Source: Butyrivibrio sp. (GTDB taxonomy: Bacteria; Bacillota; Clostridia; Lachnospirales; Lachnospiraceae). From it: DNA of 64,000 nt. Location of the stretch: assembly GCA_023664865.1 (NCBI GenBank), contig JAMPEU010000003.1, forward strand, positions 124,001 to 188,000. Reading direction: 5' to 3'. This document shows positions 1 to 9,093 of the stretch, piece by piece. Positions within the stretch are counted from its first letter, which is position 1, and each line of letters starts with the position of its first letter. The notes below the pieces were generated by a model, which was given only the letters and a program-made list of their open reading frames with translations, was not told the DNA's origin and did not search any database. A program made the translations under genes and the position numbers.

Positions 1-44
1 AAGTTCCTCTTTTTATTAAAATGTTTAAGAAAGTTTTTCCAAAA

Positions 45-2066
45 CTATCTCTTAAGGTTGACAAGCTCTTCAAGCAGGGTATCCGAAACTGTGATAATTC
101 TGCTGTTTGCCTGGAAACCACGCTGCGTAGTAATCATTTCGGTAAACTCCGAAGACAAATCCACGTTGCTCATTTCCAGGACGCCGCTCTCCATCTTGCC
201 GTCGCCCTCGGTAATATCCGAACCGATTCCATCGAAATCACCGGAGTTCATGGTTGTCGAGTAAAGGTTGTTGCCCTGTTTGGAAAGGCCTGCCGCATTG
301 GCAAAGGTAGCTACCGCAATCTGTCCTAATACCTTAGACTGGTTGTTGTCATAGTAAGCTGTGATAGTACCGTCCTGGCCTACTTCCACGCCTGTCATTT
401 CTCCAACTTTCCTTCCTGCACCGTCTCCGTTCTCAGCGTCGCCGCTTGTCAAAGACGCCGTAGTCTTACCGCCGTTGTTCAGGTTCAGCACCTGTGAAAA
501 GTCAATATCAATATCCGTAAAGTGCGTCAGCGCTATGGTCTCGCCACGTCTCGAGGTAGCCGATTCGCTAAAGTCCAGCACTACCGAATCGGTATCCGGA
601 TTGCCGACATATGCAAATTTACCGTCGTCAGTATTAAATACAAGTTTATTTCCCGTGTACTTATAAGTCTTGGTAATCTGTGCCTGACCGTCCGGTGCTA
701 CTGTCTGCGGCACATATGTCGTATTGTCAGTATTACTAAGCCCGTATGCCTCTAATTGTGTAATGTTGTCTCCTTGGAAATAACCTTTATCCTTTTGATA
801 CGTAGCATCCACCAACGCATTAAAGTTCTGTGTAAATACCATCTCAATCGAACCGTCCGCATTAACTTTTATGTCGTCAACGGTTACGCCCTTAAACGAT
901 TTCTCTAATACAGACTGCCACTTCGTTTTATCCGGCGGATTTTCATTCAGCGTCACCTGATTGTTGGCGCTATCCTGCCCATAGTAGCAATAATTAGTAA
1001 CGGAAGTGTTCGTATTAGCCGTATCTACCGCATAGATAAGGTTGAAGTTAGGAGCCTGCAGCTCATTCTTGGACAGCTTGATGGTTCCTTTAACCGTTAC
1101 CGGTGACCCCGCTGTAATTGGATCTCCCTGATTCAGATTGGCAATGCTGGTGGTTGTCGCCGCATTGACAAGCTGGTTGCTGGAATATCCGTCCAATATG
1201 TTTGCCGCATTATACTTCATTGAATATGTTCCTGTGCCAGCATCATATGCCGCTGTCTCAAGAAGCTGATACAACTGTGTAGTTTCAATCTCCTGCTGGG
1301 TTCCGAATGTCGCAACTTCGTTAATGCTGCTTAAGTTATATAACGTAACCAAAGATACGCCGTCAGAATCCATAATATCATCAAGCTGTACATAATACTC
1401 TCCGTCAGCGTCGAGATTATGGATACTGAACTTAGCATTATAGGAATAACCCAGATTATCATATAATGTCAAACTAACAAATCTTCCTGACGTGCTGCTG
1501 GTATTAGGATCATGCTTATCAACGATGCCTGTCATAATCGCCTTGGTAGTAGACTCCGGCGGATATGTCAGATTGGTCTCGTTCATAATCCTTAAGGCAG
1601 ATACGGTATTAGGAATAACCTCGCCTGACTCTTCATCAACCTGCCAGCCCATGACAGTATAGCCTGTAGAAGACATAACCAGATTGCCCGCGCCGTCGAT
1701 TGTAAAAGAACCGTCTCTTGTGAAGAAGTTCTGTGAACCGTTGTTTACGATGAAAAAGGAATCGCCTGTAATCATGATATCAAACGGGTTGTTGGTAGAC
1801 TGTGCAGAACCCTGCGTCGTAATTGATGTAGAGATTGCTGCCGTCTTAGCTCCTAAACCTATCTGTCTGGCATTGATACCGCCCCTGCCTGTTGAAGCGT
1901 TTGCGCCAGACGCCGCCTGCGTCGTCTGGTACAGCAAATCGCTGAATACCATAGACTGTGATTTGTAAGATGTTGTATTTACGTTTGCGATGTTATTACC
2001 AATAACATCCATTCTTGTCTGGTGCGTCCTAAGACCTGCTACACCAGAGAAAAGTGATCTCATCAT
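45..2066 (-). CDS. flgE: Flagellar hook protein FlgE
   Basis: The protein (673 aa) is the hook subunit, polymerised outside the cell between rod and filament. The N-terminus has the rod/hook signature (MDVIGNNIANVNTTSYK, about residues 19-35). The C-terminus has the matching coiled-coil segment (FTEMITTQRGFQANSRII) and ends in LVNLKR. The roughly 500 residues between are variable, FlaE-like, Thr/Asn/Asp-rich surface-domain sequence. It is longer than Bacillus FlgE (about 260 aa), so the extra mass is in the exposed domain. The start is supported by AGGAGG nine bases upstream of ATGATG. It is the last flagellar gene fully inside the window; the operon probably continues past position 1. Confidence 0.95.
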   Translation of the reverse strand: MMRSLFSGVAGLRTHQTRMDVIGNNIANVNTTSYKSQSMVFSDLLYQTTQAASGANASTGRGGINARQIGLGAKTAAISTSITTQGSAQSTNNPFDIMITGDSFFIVNNGSQNFFTRDGSFTIDGAGNLVMSSTGYTVMGWQVDEESGEVIPNTVSALRIMNETNLTYPPESTTKAIMTGIVDKHDPNTSSTSGRFVSLTLYDNLGYSYNAKFSIHNLDADGEYYVQLDDIMDSDGVSLVTLYNLSSINEVATFGTQQEIETTQLYQLLETAAYDAGTGTYSMKYNAANILDGYSSNQLVNAATTTSIANLNQGDPITAGSPVTVKGTIKLSKNELQAPNFNLIYAVDTANTNTSVTNYCYYGQDSANNQVTLNENPPDKTKWQSVLEKSFKGVTVDDIKVNADGSIEMVFTQNFNALVDATYQKDKGYFQGDNITQLEAYGLSNTDNTTYVPQTVAPDGQAQITKTYKYTGNKLVFNTDDGKFAYVGNPDTDSVVLDFSESATSRRGETIALTHFTDIDIDFSQVLNLNNGGKTTASLTSGDAENGDGAGRKVGEMTGVEVGQDGTITAYYDNNQSKVLGQIAVATFANAAGLSKQGNNLYSTTMNSGDFDGIGSDITEGDGKMESGVLEMSNVDLSSEFTEMITTQRGFQANSRIITVSDTLLEELVNLKR

Positions 2067-2148
2067 AATGAATGACCTCCTTGTTGGGTGACGCGCCCGT
2101 TCTCGTTCCTTCTGTCATTCGGGAACATAAGCCTCCTTAAAGGTCCGG

Positions 2149-2556
2149 CTATATAATAACGGCTCCGTCGATATTTGTGTATACGTTTTCGTCTGCGTCT
2201 GTCTGATCCATTGCCGTGATTACCGTGTTATTCGGTACATTCACGATAAAAGCAAGCGAATCGACAATAACTAATGAATCTTGTATTCCTTTCGCACCGG
2301 CTCTCTCCGCCCCCAGATTCAGGCGTTCCACCTGTTCTTTGGTAAGCTCGATGTTTCTGTCAGCCAGCCTGCTTGCCGCATGTTTGGAGAACTTTACTTC
2401 TTTAGTCTCCGTTCCTATCGTCTTCTGTGATAAGATATCCTGAAACTTAAGTCCGTCAGACGTCTTATCGTCCGGAATACGACTGCCGCGGTTGTTTTTT
2501 AAATACTGCTCCTGTACCTGCCCGATGGAAAGAAATTGATTATTCTGAATCTTCAT
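2149..2556 (-). CDS. Flagellar operon protein (TIGR02530-like, unnamed)
   Basis: This 135-aa protein belongs, by recall of the family, to the small flagellar operon proteins found between flgD and flgE in Bacillus and clostridia. Visible features are a polar N-terminus, the segment FSKHAASRLADRNIELTKEQ (about 56-75), and a C-terminal half ending with VITAMDQ and an acidic tail. There is no signal peptide or membrane segment. A strong AAGGAGG-type ribosome site precedes the ATG. Position between the hook cap and hook genes suggests a role in hook assembly or its control; the exact function is not known to me. Confidence 0.8.
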   Translation of the reverse strand: MKIQNNQFLSIGQVQEQYLKNNRGSRIPDDKTSDGLKFQDILSQKTIGTETKEVKFSKHAASRLADRNIELTKEQVERLNLGAERAGAKGIQDSLVIVDSLAFIVNVPNNTVITAMDQTDADENVYTNIDGAVII

Positions 2557-2589
2557 AACCTTTCTCCTCCTTGAGATTACTGTGTATCC

Positions 2590-3375
2590 TTACTCTACGG
2601 CTTCTGTTTCGCTTCCTGCGTCGTTATCTTCATCAGTGTCTTCGCCATCTTCGGTCTTGTCGTCCTTATCAGTCTTATCAGCGCCTTCGGTCTTATCAAT
2701 GTTTTCGCCTTTTTCAGCCTCGTTAGCCTTACTCTCTTCATCAGCTAATTTCAGCTCTTCGATTCTGTCTACGAGCTTCTTAAGACCTGATACATACTCG
2801 TCTGTGATGAACTTCTTCTCATAATCAGACATGTTCTGGTATGTCTCATTCACCTTCATTACTAATTCTGCATCGTCAATAGTAAGAAGCGCATATGCCG
2901 TAAGTTTATTGTAAGCGTTGATAAATTCTGCTCCCTTAGCATAAGCCTCCAGATATTTTTGGTCTGCTACGGTATTCAAATCATCCATTGAATACAGTTC
3001 TCCGTTGATGGACAAATATGCCTTATTAGCTTCATAGACAACATAGTCTACATTTCCCTGTACTGTAACCGTCCTGCCTGCGCTGTCCGTTACATCCACA
3101 AGCACCGTCTGGCCTACTAAAGTTGATGCTCTTGCCAGTTCCAAAGAAGCGCTCATGTTCTGCATCTGCTCAAGTTCTGAGAATGTAGCGTACTGTGAGA
3201 TATATTCCGTATTGGAAGTAGGCTCCAAAGGATCCTGATATTTCATCTGCGCTACCAGAAGTTGTAAAAACTGGTCTTTGTCTACCGTGGAGTTGCTCTT
3301 TTTGCTGTTTTCCTTAGCTAAAGACGCTGCTGAATTAGACTCAACAAGTTTACCGTCTTCTACTTTTCCTATCAT
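2590..3375 (-). CDS. flgD: Flagellar hook assembly (cap) protein FlgD
   Basis: FlgD caps the growing hook and is needed for FlgE polymerisation. The conserved FlgD_N region is clear: DKDQFLQLLVAQMKYQDPLE, then NTEYISQYATFSELEQMQNM, within about residues 35-75. A short FlgD Ig-like part follows (LVGQTVLVDV...GNVDYVV). The C-terminal 130 residues are unusual: a helical segment, then a very acidic tail rich in Glu/Asp/Lys. I chose the ATG at 3375 (261 aa) because GGAG lies eight bases upstream; an in-frame ATG seven codons earlier has no better ribosome site. It lies just downstream of fliK in the operon. Confidence 0.9.
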   Translation of the reverse strand: MIGKVEDGKLVESNSAASLAKENSKKSNSTVDKDQFLQLLVAQMKYQDPLEPTSNTEYISQYATFSELEQMQNMSASLELARASTLVGQTVLVDVTDSAGRTVTVQGNVDYVVYEANKAYLSINGELYSMDDLNTVADQKYLEAYAKGAEFINAYNKLTAYALLTIDDAELVMKVNETYQNMSDYEKKFITDEYVSGLKKLVDRIEELKLADEESKANEAEKGENIDKTEGADKTDKDDKTEDGEDTDEDNDAGSETEAVE

Positions 3376-3428
3376 ATGTCTTACTCCTTTCTGCATATAG
3401 GTTTATGCTATATGCCTTGAATGTGCCG

Positions 3429-5000
3429 TTATGCCGTGTAGTCTACCGTGCTGCCGTTCTGTGCCATCATCTGTGCCGCGAGCCTTTCGTCGTCTTCCAT
3501 ATCCTCGGGAAGCTCTTCCATATTAAGCTCGTTTAAGTTGATTCTTCTGCGGTTCTTCTTAGCATCTGCGCCCTCGCCGGATTTCTCTTCATTTCCTGCG
3601 AAATTCTGGTTAAAACGATAATCTGCTACAGCGACCTCAACTGCATCAACCTTTAAGCCCTGCTCGTCAAACTGTGTCCTAAGCTGTACTAACTGACTTT
3701 CGATGGCTGCTTTTACCGCCTCATTCTGAGTCGTAAACTGTGCTGTGATTATACCGTCTTTTGCCGTAATCTGTATATTCACGTTTCCAAGGCTTGCCGG
3801 ATGCAGCTGCAATTCCAGTTCCTGTACATCCGCTTTCAGATTAAGTTTCATGTACTCACCTATCTGATTCATGATGTCGTCTACGTCAATATAACGTTCA
3901 ACTAACGGCTGTTCCTGTATAACCTCGCCCATTGTCGGCTGTTCTACGGGAGTCTGCATCATCATATTCGATGTGTTTCCTTCCCCTTTGTCATTACCCT
4001 GAGCCTCTCTTCCGGACTGTCTGTTCTCGGCTCCTGTCTGAATTTCAGCTTTTGCCGTAACTTCTTCCTTTGAGTTCTCCTCACCGGTAACATCATCAAC
4101 CGCCACTTTGACTTTCACAGTCTCGCCGTCCTTATGGACCGTCACGGTATAGTCTTTTGAACCATCCAGTTTGTCAAGCTCCATATCGTCTGTTTTGCTG
4201 CCCGCATTTACTAATGCGCCCTGAACTTGAATATTCTGCGGAACTTCTTCGGCATCAGTCTCTACTACCGCCATGTCTGCAAGAAGGGTGTTAAGTTCTT
4301 CTTCCGAAAGCCCCAGACTCGTCTGCAATTCCTCCATAGTCATCGATACCTCTTCTAAGAGGTTCTGCAGATGTCCGTAAAGTTCACCGTCGGTTAAAAT
4401 AGACAGATGGTCTTCATTTCCCGATATTTCTACAAGAAGCTGTTTCATATTATCAGGATCAAGCAGCTGAAATGCGCTTAAGCCCAAGACCGCCATCGCT
4501 TCTTCGACTTCTTCAGGCGTAACCTCCATCTCTTGCGCAACTTCTTCGACCAACTTCTCGCCGGCTTCGTCCACCGCTTCCTTCTGCTCGTCAGACGCTT
4601 TACCATCAGAAACCTTGTCTGCAGCCTTCTCGCCTTCCACAGCCTTGCCCCCATCATCGCCTTCGATGGTCTTGTCATCAGCCTTTTTTGCTGCATCATT
4701 CCCACTGTTTTTCGCCTCAACAGTATTCTTTGCTGTACCCTGAGACTCTTTTACCATGCCCGCCTGAGTGACTCCGGTTGACATGACAGTGGTATTCATG
4801 GCTCCTTTTGCGGTAGCTGAAACCGTAACCGTCTGCGCACCTGATTGGTTCTCAGACTGTAAGTTCACACGACTCATCACCATGCCGAAACTATCGTCCG
4901 CGCCATCTTTACGACCATCCGACATCCCTGCTGTCTGTGCCGTCTGGTTCACAATATTGATAAGCACATTCAAATTGTTGTTTACAGGTAAGCTTGCCAT
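3429..5000 (-). CDS. fliK: Flagellar hook-length control protein FliK
   Basis: FliK is a secreted ruler that sets hook length and switches export specificity. The 523-aa protein has the family's two-part plan. The N-terminal two thirds is a low-complexity, Gln/Thr/Glu/Lys-rich ruler region. The C-terminal Flg_hook domain (about residues 375-470) contains LELQLHPASLGNVNIQITAK and the conserved AIESQLVQLRTQFDEQGLKV. The tail is charged (KKNRRRINL...). A good GGAGG-type site precedes ATG. It is separated from upstream ylxF by about 535 bp that hold two large palindromes, which may divide the operon. Confidence 0.92.
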   Translation of the reverse strand: MASLPVNNNLNVLINIVNQTAQTAGMSDGRKDGADDSFGMVMSRVNLQSENQSGAQTVTVSATAKGAMNTTVMSTGVTQAGMVKESQGTAKNTVEAKNSGNDAAKKADDKTIEGDDGGKAVEGEKAADKVSDGKASDEQKEAVDEAGEKLVEEVAQEMEVTPEEVEEAMAVLGLSAFQLLDPDNMKQLLVEISGNEDHLSILTDGELYGHLQNLLEEVSMTMEELQTSLGLSEEELNTLLADMAVVETDAEEVPQNIQVQGALVNAGSKTDDMELDKLDGSKDYTVTVHKDGETVKVKVAVDDVTGEENSKEEVTAKAEIQTGAENRQSGREAQGNDKGEGNTSNMMMQTPVEQPTMGEVIQEQPLVERYIDVDDIMNQIGEYMKLNLKADVQELELQLHPASLGNVNIQITAKDGIITAQFTTQNEAVKAAIESQLVQLRTQFDEQGLKVDAVEVAVADYRFNQNFAGNEEKSGEGADAKKNRRRINLNELNMEELPEDMEDDERLAAQMMAQNGSTVDYTA

Positions 5001-5036
5001 TTACCTTCCTCCTTCCTTTAGTTTTCAAGGTTCTAT

Positions 5037-5160
5037 GCCTTTCGGCTTTTACTTTTATATAAAGCGTGTAATCACGCAATATATACTACATAAAATATAC
5101 TACATTATATATATCGTTAATTCAGGCGGTTTTATTTAGCCCAATATACTAAAAAACTTA
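5037..5160 (-). promoter_or_regulatory. AT-rich leader upstream of fliK with small hairpins
   Basis: The bases between palindrome A and fliK are very AT-rich. They contain two copies of TGTAGTATAT (minus strand), a TATAAT-like box and the small inverted repeat GCGTG-TAAT-CACGC near 5064-5077. This could be an internal promoter and leader for fliK-flgD-flgE, but I cannot pair the TATAAT-like box with a convincing -35, and no sigma-28 site (TAAA...GCCGATAA) is evident. Confidence 0.3.
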
Positions 5161-5179
5161 CTATTCAGAGTCGTCGGGG

Positions 5180-5312
5180 GCATGAACTCATATGTTTTCA
5201 TGAGTGGCACGCTCTCGCTCCGTGGAAAATCGCAGCGGTACTAAGCTCGAAAAAACCTCGCTAAGTACCGGCGTTTTCCAAGGACCACTCACAAAAACAT
5301 ATGAGTTCATGC
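5180..5312 (-). repeat. Palindromic element A (dispersed palindrome family)
   Basis: A 133-bp imperfect palindrome. The outer arms GCATGAACTCATATG... and its complement pair over about 19 bases with no mismatch, then the family core follows: GGAAAATCGCAGCGGTACTAAG facing CTAAGTACCGGCGTTTTCC. The apical loop is shorter than in other copies. Read on the minus strand it has the side hairpin CACGGAGCGAGAGCGTG (GC stem, GAGA loop). It lies inside the flagellar operon next to copy B, in opposite orientation. Confidence 0.85.
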
Positions 5313-5336
5313 CTATATAGGCTGTGAATATTTCCA

Positions 5337-5490
5337 AGCGACATGGACTCATATATTTCCTCTTGAGTCCCTTGGAAAACGCCGGTACTTAGTGAAAAAG
5401 CCAGCTTTACGGCTTTTGAGCTTAGTACCGCTGCGATTTTCCACGGAGCGAGAGCGTGGCTCAAGTGGAAACATATGAGTCCATGTCGCT
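5337..5490 (+). repeat. Palindromic element B (dispersed palindrome family)
   Basis: A 154-bp palindrome running from AGCGACATGGACTCATAT to ATATGAGTCCATGTCGCT. The core is TTGGAAAACGCCGGTACTTA ... CTTAGTACCGCTGCGATTTT, with the GAGCGAGAGCG side hairpin on the plus strand. It is inverted relative to copy A 25 bp away, so the pair could also fold into one longer structure. Any mRNA spanning ylxF to fliK would carry both. Confidence 0.88.
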
Positions 5491-5535
5491 CCTATACATT
5501 CATGCCGCACCCTCACCCTCACCCTACATTATGAT

Positions 5536-6399
5536 TTACTCCGGATCCATTATCCTCGTCAGCCTCGCCGCAAATTCCGCATCCATCGCCGCCAATATAT
5601 TCCCCCTTGCGCTCGTGCTAAGCTGCATAAGTATCTTCGCCGCAAGTTCGGGATCTCCGGTCATATTTTCAAGTATCTTTGCCGCCGCCGCCGGATCCAT
5701 ATCCGCAAACGGCTGCGCGTAATCCTGCAGTTCCGTGCTTACCTGCGCCTGCTCTACTACCTGCTTATACAGATATTCCGCATATGTCGGATCTATCTCT
5801 TCATAATATTTACGGTATTCTTCCGCTCCCGGTCCGTTCTCCGCATATATTACTTCCTGATAGAACTCTGTCCTGATTCTGTCAAAGTCCACCTGCGCAT
5901 CTTCAAATGTCTGCAGCCTTTCAACTTCCGCCCTCAGTTCTTCTATGGTCTGCGCGTCTACTCCGCTTAACGACTGCGCCCTCTCAAGTTCAAGCTCAAG
6001 CTCCGTGATATAATCTACCGCATCCCTTAGGCTGGTATATCCGCCGTATGATTCCTCGTCGTTAGTCGTAACAACATTTTCCGTTGGCAGCAGCTTATTG
6101 ATTACCGGCACATCCTTGATTACGGGAGCCAGTATGTTAGAGCCGAATCCGCCCACGTCCAGTTTGATAAGCACGCAGAGTATCGCTATCCAGATAACCA
6201 CAATGATAAGCGTTACGAAGAATACCGGCAGGCCGCCCGCGTCTTCGTCAAGTTCCGCCTCCTGCGCCGCGATTTCCTTTGCCCGCTGTTTCGCTTCTTT
6301 CTTCTGCGCCTTCTGATCTTTTTTTAATTTATTGCGTTCTTCCTTAAGTCTTTTTTTCTCTGCATCGGTGTCTACAACACTATTTAACATATCCGCCAT
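5536..6399 (-). CDS. ylxF: Flagellar protein YlxF / MotE-like (MgtE N-domain-like)
   Basis: This 287-aa protein occupies the ylxF position between fliJ and fliK. Order of parts: a highly charged Lys/Glu N-terminal helix (about 13-50), one membrane segment (LPVFFVTLIIVVIWIAILCV, about 57-76), a periplasmic-side coiled coil (about 120-165), and a C-terminal MgtE-N-like helical domain with PAAAAKILENMTGDPELAAK. Related proteins act as chaperone-like partners of the stator or export apparatus; its role here is inferred from position and architecture. ATG at 6399 follows GAAAGGGG; an alternative ATG is three codons later. Confidence 0.75.
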   Translation of the reverse strand: MADMLNSVVDTDAEKKRLKEERNKLKKDQKAQKKEAKQRAKEIAAQEAELDEDAGGLPVFFVTLIIVVIWIAILCVLIKLDVGGFGSNILAPVIKDVPVINKLLPTENVVTTNDEESYGGYTSLRDAVDYITELELELERAQSLSGVDAQTIEELRAEVERLQTFEDAQVDFDRIRTEFYQEVIYAENGPGAEEYRKYYEEIDPTYAEYLYKQVVEQAQVSTELQDYAQPFADMDPAAAAKILENMTGDPELAAKILMQLSTSARGNILAAMDAEFAARLTRIMDPE

Positions 6400-6420
6400 T
6401 GTATGCCGTGCCCCTTTCTA

Positions 6421-6867
6421 TCATGAGTCCTTCTGCCCGTAAGTATAGCTTACCAACTCATCTACTTCCTTGCTCTCCTGTGCGTTAATCTCATGCACAA
6501 ACTCTTCAAACGCTTTTTCCCGCAGCTTTTCCTGCATCTTGCGTTCTTTCATTATCTCCTCTAACTTCACCCTGGCGGCCTCCACAATGTCTTCCGCCTT
6601 CTTTATGTTAAGCTTTTGGAGTTCAATAAACTCATCCATCCTTGCCAGAGCATATTCATTATCACGAAGGCTCTGCACCTTAAGCGTCTCCTGCCGCAGT
6701 TTCCTGCCCTCTTCCAGATAGCCCTTTTTCCTATTATAGAGTACGCTAAGCTTCTCCTCTTCTTCCATGAGCCTGCGCTGCGCCTGACCAAGCTCCATCT
6801 TCGCCTGAGTCTCCATCTGGTTCTTGATATTCAGTATGCTCTGCATTCTGTATACGAACTTCGCCAT
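6421..6867 (-). CDS. fliJ: Flagellar export chaperone FliJ
   Basis: A 148-aa, almost wholly alpha-helical, Lys/Glu/Gln-rich protein typical of FliJ, the stalk-like coiled coil that couples the FliI ATPase ring to the export gate. It begins MAKFVYRMQSILNIKNQMET, matching the FliJ N-terminus, and lies immediately downstream of fliI (21 bp). Length matches the family (about 147 aa in Bacillus). No cysteine or membrane segment is present. Confidence 0.88.
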   Translation of the reverse strand: MAKFVYRMQSILNIKNQMETQAKMELGQAQRRLMEEEEKLSVLYNRKKGYLEEGRKLRQETLKVQSLRDNEYALARMDEFIELQKLNIKKAEDIVEAARVKLEEIMKERKMQEKLREKAFEEFVHEINAQESKEVDELVSYTYGQKDS

Positions 6868-6888
6868 ATATTTAAACTCCCAACCGCC

Positions 6889-8208
6889 TTATGCGAACAA
6901 GCCCTTAAGAAGTTCAAGTTCCTGCTCGTAATCCAGTTTAGCGTCTACTTCCTGCATGAGGTACTCATTTACCGCATCTATTTTTTCTATCGCATAATCT
7001 ATGTTTGGATTGCTCCCGCTCTTATACGCGCCGATATTGATAAGGTCTTCGGCCTCATTATAAGTCGCAAGCACATTCTTAAGCTTGCCTGCCGCCAGCT
7101 TGTGTTCCTTGGGAACTATCTGGCTCATACATCTGGAAATGCTCTGCAGTACGTCTATTGCAGGATAATGGTTCTTATGCGCCAGTTTCCTGTCCAGCAT
7201 TATATGTCCGTCCAGGATGCTTCTCGCCGTATCGGTAATCGGCTCATTAAAATCATCACCATCTACCAGTACCGTGTACAGCCCAGTTATGGAACCCTTA
7301 TCCGAACGCCCTGCACGCTCTAAAAGCTTGGGCATCTCGGAATATACGCTGGGCGGATAGCCCCTCGATACAGGCGGCTCGCCGCTCGCCAAGCCTATCT
7401 CCCTCTGTGCCATTGAGAAACGCGTAAGGGAATCCATCATCAGCAGCACGTCCCTGCCCTGGTCTCTGAAATACTCCGCAATCGCTGTGGCTGTCTGCGC
7501 CGCTTTCTTTCTCTCCATCGCGGGCTTATCGGAAGTAGCGACTACTACGACCGAACGCTTCATGCCCTCCGGACCTAAGTCTCTCTCGATAAACTCCCTG
7601 ACCTCCCTGCCCCGCTCACCTATCAGGGCGATTACATTTATATCAGCTTTAGTATTGCGTGCAAACATTCCCATTAGGGTAGACTTTCCAACGCCTGAAC
7701 CTGCAAAAATGCCAATCCTCTGTCCTTTGCCGACTGTCATAAGCCCGTCTACCGCTTTAACCCCGAGAGGCAGCACCTCGTCTATAATCTCCCTTGACAT
7801 GGCATCCGGCGGATTTGCCTCCATCGGATAATTTACCATCTGCTCATCGTCCATATCCACGTCTTCGCACCTGCCAAGGCCATCGAGGACTTTTCCCAAA
7901 AGCGCGTTACTTACATGTACCGACAACGGCATCTTCATATTCTCAACTACGCAGCCGCTCCCTATCCCTTCGGTTTTTTCATAAGGCATGAGCAGCGTCT
8001 TTCTTTCTTTAAAACCGACAACCTCCGATATGATGGGCGCAAGGGCATTGTCTTTCGGATAAATCTTACACAAATCTCCGAGCCTTGCCTCCGGTCCTGC
8101 AGACTCTATCGTAAGTCCGACGACATTCTCCACGCGTCCCATGCTCTTAAAAAAGGTATCGTCCACAACCGTACCGTATTTTGAAAAATCTATAGCTACA
8201 TTTACCAT
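6889..8208 (-). CDS. fliI: Flagellum-specific export ATPase FliI
   Basis: FliI (439 aa) is the ATPase of the flagellar type III export apparatus, related to the F1 beta subunit. Visible motifs: Walker A AGSGVGKST (about 169-177), Walker B LLMMD (about 255-259), and the ATPase signature PPSVYSEMPKLLERAGR. The N-terminal beta-barrel domain precedes it, and the C-terminal domain ends DAKLDYEQELELLKGLFA. Length equals that of Bacillus FliI. It starts four bases after the fliH stop, so translation is probably coupled. Confidence 0.96.
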   Translation of the reverse strand: MVNVAIDFSKYGTVVDDTFFKSMGRVENVVGLTIESAGPEARLGDLCKIYPKDNALAPIISEVVGFKERKTLLMPYEKTEGIGSGCVVENMKMPLSVHVSNALLGKVLDGLGRCEDVDMDDEQMVNYPMEANPPDAMSREIIDEVLPLGVKAVDGLMTVGKGQRIGIFAGSGVGKSTLMGMFARNTKADINVIALIGERGREVREFIERDLGPEGMKRSVVVVATSDKPAMERKKAAQTATAIAEYFRDQGRDVLLMMDSLTRFSMAQREIGLASGEPPVSRGYPPSVYSEMPKLLERAGRSDKGSITGLYTVLVDGDDFNEPITDTARSILDGHIMLDRKLAHKNHYPAIDVLQSISRCMSQIVPKEHKLAAGKLKNVLATYNEAEDLINIGAYKSGSNPNIDYAIEKIDAVNEYLMQEVDAKLDYEQELELLKGLFA

Positions 8209-8211
8209 AAT

Positions 8212-9093
8212 TTATCCCTCAAAAGACAGCAGTTTAAGTTTCCTTGTAAGCTCGTCAAGCTGCGTACCCACGCCGCAGTCAAAAATTCCGCCGTCTGTCT
8301 CAATCAGACATTCGTTTTTACGCAGGGTAATGTCTTCGACTACCTCTAACACGCCGCGGCCGCCGACCGCACCTTCCGAAAGCAGTTTCTTCTGCATATT
8401 GACGTATGGGTAATCATCCGCGGATACATGCACAATAAAAGTCCTGCTACTTTCCACTTTCCGTAAAGTGGACTCAATTAAGTGTACCAGGATATTTCTT
8501 TCATTTTCCAATTCAGTATGAAAAACATGATTATACACAGCAGTAAGCGTGTCGATGAACTTAGGTTCGAGTTCGTCTATTAAGCTGTTGTACTCTTCTT
8601 CCAACATCTTTCGCTCTTCTTCAAGTTCCCTTCGCATCATGTCAGCCTGCTCTTGGGCTGAGGCAAGGCCATCGCTGTATCCCTGCCTTTTCGCGTCTTC
8701 GAGTACAGACCTTTTCTGAGCTTCTATCTCCGCCATCGCCGACTGCTTCATCTGCTCAATCTCGGCTCTTGCCGCTTCTAACTCGGCAGCTGCCTCGGCG
8801 CGCAGTTCCTCCGGCGTAGGACCGTTATTCACTTCTTCAGACGCCCTTAAAAGCGCCCCCTCTTCACCGTCTCTGTCATATAACAGCGCATCTATCTGTT
8901 CACCGCCGATTCCGCCTGTGAAACCTTCATCTTGTGAATCATCGCCGGAAAGGGCAGCGTTTCTTCTGCGCTCTTCCTCCCTGGCTTCCATCTCTTCACG
9001 CCTTTTTTCCATAATCGCGTTACTGTCAATAACCCACTTATCGTCCTCCTGCACTGCTACCCAGCCGGCTTTATATATATTCGACCTAGACAA
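8212..9093 (-). CDS. fliH: Flagellar export regulator FliH (TTG start)
   Basis: FliH (293 aa) binds FliI and regulates its ATPase. The N-terminus (SNIYKAGWVAVQEDDKWVI) is followed by a long Glu/Ala-rich coiled coil (about 105-180) and a C-terminal V-ATPase-E-like domain ending TQLDELTRKLKLL. The likely start is TTG at 9093, inside the last codons of fliG (8-bp overlap), with GGAGG eleven bases upstream; the next ATG would remove 27 residues including the conserved N-terminus. The overlap suggests translational coupling to fliG. Confidence 0.9.
   Translation of the reverse strand: MSRSNIYKAGWVAVQEDDKWVIDSNAIMEKRREEMEAREEERRRNAALSGDDSQDEGFTGGIGGEQIDALLYDRDGEEGALLRASEEVNNGPTPEELRAEAAAELEAARAEIEQMKQSAMAEIEAQKRSVLEDAKRQGYSDGLASAQEQADMMRRELEEERKMLEEEYNSLIDELEPKFIDTLTAVYNHVFHTELENERNILVHLIESTLRKVESSRTFIVHVSADDYPYVNMQKKLLSEGAVGGRGVLEVVEDITLRKNECLIETDGGIFDCGVGTQLDELTRKLKLLSFEG

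Noticed and set aside
1-44. Start of a gene downstream of flgE
   Set aside because: Too few bases to support a feature.
5261-5464. 67-codon minus-strand frame across palindromes A and B
   Set aside because: It lies wholly in the palindromes, and related frames occur in copy D only because the core is conserved; no ribosome site.
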